Made by a program: the position numbers and the translations under genes. A stretch of 7,337 nucleotides of DNA from Actinomycetota bacterium (GTDB taxonomy: Bacteria; Actinomycetota; Humimicrobiia; Humimicrobiales; Humimicrobiaceae), in NCBI GenBank assembly GCA_016870675.1, contig VGAU01000084.1, positions 1 to 7,337 of the forward strand. The letters run 5' to 3'. Shown here piece by piece: positions 5,511 to 7,337 of the stretch. How positions within the stretch are numbered: position 1 is the first letter of the stretch; each line of letters opens with the position of its first letter. The notes under the pieces were generated by a model that was given only the letters and a program-made list of their open reading frames with translations, was not told the origin of the DNA and did no database searches.

Positions 5511-7337
5511 ATCTTCGTAAAGAGAACGGAAAGATTACGGGAATCATCGGTAATCCCCAGTTCTGCAGGAGTTATACTATAGCTGTATATAAATTTTAGG
5601 ATATTTATATCATTTCCAGTAAAATCAGTTGAAAATTCTATAAAATACTGACTAAAAGTATTATCATTAGGAAATTCTATATTTCCTATTTTTTTATTAT
5701 CAAGAATTATTTCCATAGTTTGCTGCATTTCTGGATTTAAGAGGGGTTTTGCAGTTATCTTTAGTACATAATCTTTATTTTTTTCAAGGCTCAAATAAAG
5801 CAGTGACATTCTACCCATTCCCCAGCTGCCGATGCCTTCTTCAATGCTATCCATCCCATATATCAGATAGTTTGAATTTGAAGGATTGGTAAAATTTATT
5901 TCTACGTTACCACCGCTCAGGGCAGGATTTATTATATTGTCTTTAGTAGGAGGCACAAGGACTTCTAAAGAAGGCCTATTACCATCCTTTGGAAAATAAT
6001 ATAATCTGTAGACATTATCCCTGCCAGTAATGATAAGATTTTCAGTATAGTTATCTAGAAGCTCCCTGATTTTAGGGTCGATATGATCAGGTATAAAAAG
6101 TGAAGGTGATGCAATTAACCATATATTCCTGCTTTTATTTGACTCCAGTAAATCTATGAGCTCAACAGGACTTCTTAATACTCTGACTCCATAAGTATCG
6201 TCAATTACGTCACTTCCTTCCCTGTGATATGGCGCCCAGGATACCAGATCTCCTGTCCATAGCCAGTAATCGATTTTTCCTGTATACGGATATGAGTTAT
6301 AGATGTCAGTAGTAATTACTATATCATCTTTATTCATATGCTGTTTTACATATCTTCCCGGTTCAGCAGCATCCCAGTGATAGGTTCTGCTGCTGGATAT
6401 GGAGTAATTGACATTAAGCGCATCAGAGTGTTTTATTTCCGGAATAGCCAGTGCCTCATTTATGTCTATTCCACTGGCAGTAAAAAATGAAATTATCAGA
6501 AATATTATTATTAAAATTGTACTTGATATTCTTTTATCTATCTCTTTGATTTTTAGTTTTTTAAGGGCCAGGTATATGGTTTTAGATAGGAATATGGATA
6601 CCAGGTACAATATATATGCAAATATTAGTACAAAAAAGGGCATTGTAAAGTAGATATATCTCTGCTGATTATACATCTGTCCCAGGGATACACTGAGAAT
6701 GGACATGGTAAATATAAAGTAAAAAGTAAATATATTAAAGGGGAGCCGCAGCCGCTTTAATTTGATTTCATTTTCACTTAAGTTTATGGAAGAGTAGGTA
6801 AAAGTCTGTCTTATAGATAAAAAGATAGCGAAAGAGATAAATATCAGGATACCGATACTAATCATTATAAACATTTCAGGGAATATATTTTCAAGGATTT
6901 TAAAATAGAAAGGGTCAGGAGCTTTTAAATATGCTGCCAGAGTAGATCTTAAACCACTGCTTGTTGCATAAAAACTTCTTCCGACTTTCCAAAAGAATAC
7001 CTGATTTATAACCTGCAGGATGTTAAAGGCAAAGATTATAGCCAGGGGAACCAAAATTCGTGTTTTGAAAAATTTTCTTCCAAGATAGAATAACAGTGGT
7101 ATAAATAATAGAAGCAGCAAAAATCCAATGCCATGGACTAGGGGAGTTAGACAGATAAAGATGGTAGCCAGTATAGTGAATTTTTTACTGTTTTTGACGA
7201 ACCCTCTATAGAAAAAATAAAAAGACAGCAGAAAGAAGAACTGCAGAGTTGAGTAATATCTCGCTTCTCTGGAGAAATAAATATACCAGTTGGAAAAGGT
7301 GATAAGAAAAGCTGCGAGGAAACCTACATATTTATTA
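5489..7337 (-). CDS. GT39/PMT_2-like GT-C glycosyltransferase with C-terminal carbohydrate-binding-like domain, truncated by the window
   Basis: The minus-strand frame runs from the TAG stop at 5491-5489 to the window edge without interruption, giving 615 residues; the N-terminus lies beyond. A TTG at 7120 could be read as a start, but it codes for Leu inside a TM helix, and the 72 residues before it continue the family pattern. They include FSREARYYS (visible residues 21-29) and LVHGIG (66-71), both typical of PMT_2/GT-C transferases. A later QRYIYFTMPF (224-233) matches the family R-Y-x-x-x-x-x-P helix. TM helices end near residue 288. A soluble extracytoplasmic region follows, starting with WDAAEPGRYVKQH, as in other bacterial members. 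Residues about 470-615 form a beta-sandwich with the ending PAELGITDDSRNLSVLF, like carbohydrate-binding-type modules on surface-glycan enzymes. The catalytic acidic loop after TM1 is out of view. The likely role is transfer of a lipid-phosphate sugar outside the membrane; substrate unknown. Transcription is opposite to the other genes. Confidence 0.78.
   Translation of the reverse strand, partial: NKYVGFLAAFLITFSNWYIYFSREARYYSTLQFFFLLSFYFFYRGFVKNSKKFTILATIFICLTPLVHGIGFLLLLLFIPLLFYLGRKFFKTRILVPLAIIFAFNILQVINQVFFWKVGRSFYATSSGLRSTLAAYLKAPDPFYFKILENIFPEMFIMISIGILIFISFAIFLSIRQTFTYSSINLSENEIKLKRLRLPFNIFTFYFIFTMSILSVSLGQMYNQQRYIYFTMPFFVLIFAYILYLVSIFLSKTIYLALKKLKIKEIDKRISSTILIIIFLIISFFTASGIDINEALAIPEIKHSDALNVNYSISSSRTYHWDAAEPGRYVKQHMNKDDIVITTDIYNSYPYTGKIDYWLWTGDLVSWAPYHREGSDVIDDTYGVRVLRSPVELIDLLESNKSRNIWLIASPSLFIPDHIDPKIRELLDNYTENLIITGRDNVYRLYYFPKDGNRPSLEVLVPPTKDNIINPALSGGNVEINFTNPSNSNYLIYGMDSIEEGIGSWGMGRMSLLYLSLEKNKDYVLKITAKPLLNPEMQQTMEIILDNKKIGNIEFPNDNTFSQYFIEFSTDFTGNDINILKFIYSYSITPAELGITDDSRNLSVLFTKIVIEEID

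Noticed and set aside
6408..6653. 81-codon open frame on the plus strand antisense to the minus-strand glycosyltransferase
   Set aside because: It is the complement of TM and loop coding sequence in a gene with clear family motifs, and its own product has no recognisable domain.
1..7337. Mobile element, CRISPR, toxin-antitoxin or defence system
   Set aside because: No regular spaced repeats, terminal inverted repeats, transposase or integrase motifs, nuclease or toxin domains were seen; all long frames are membrane glycan-type proteins, a lipoprotein or an SDR enzyme.

Overview
This is an AT-rich bacterial window. Leading Shine-Dalgarno sites, GTG and TTG starts, short spacers and overlaps, and a lipobox protein all point to bacteria. 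Frequent ATA, AGA and AGG codons suit a low-G+C genome such as a clostridial/halanaerobial-type or uncultured anaerobic lineage, but nothing visible fixes the phylum. There is no rRNA, tRNA, CRISPR array, transposase, integrase or phage gene, and no intergenic gap above about 75 bases.

Layout: five genes run on the + strand and one on the - strand, converging near 5465-5488. (1) At 2-556 is the C-terminal part of a membrane protein with the flippase-like fold of the lysylphosphatidylglycerol-synthase TM family. (2) At 636-1946 is a multi-pass membrane protein resembling GT-C mannosyltransferases of the PIG-M/DUF2029 kind. (3) At 1953-2660 is an unrecognised lipoprotein with a lipobox, a soluble ectodomain and a C-terminal pair of TM helices. 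(4) At 2686-3567 is an RmlD-type dTDP-4-dehydrorhamnose reductase (SDR). (5) At 3536-5464 is a DUF2723-like GT-C membrane protein carrying a soluble C-terminal beta domain; it overlaps gene 4. (6) At 5489-7337 on the - strand is a third GT-C type glycosyltransferase (GT39/PMT_2-like), whose frame stays open to the window edge. It ends in a beta-sandwich, carbohydrate-binding-like domain.

Genes 2-5 are spaced 6 and 25 bases apart or overlap, so they look like one transcription unit, perhaps including gene 1. The set reads as part of a cell-surface glycan locus. One gene completes a deoxysugar nucleotide, several polytopic enzymes probably transfer sugars from polyprenyl-phosphate donors on the outer face of the membrane, and a flippase-like protein may move or modify lipid-linked material. 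The acceptor and the sugar are not visible. The least explained parts are the gene 3 lipoprotein and the C-terminal domains of the two long GT-C proteins. I see no clear evidence of a wholly new system.
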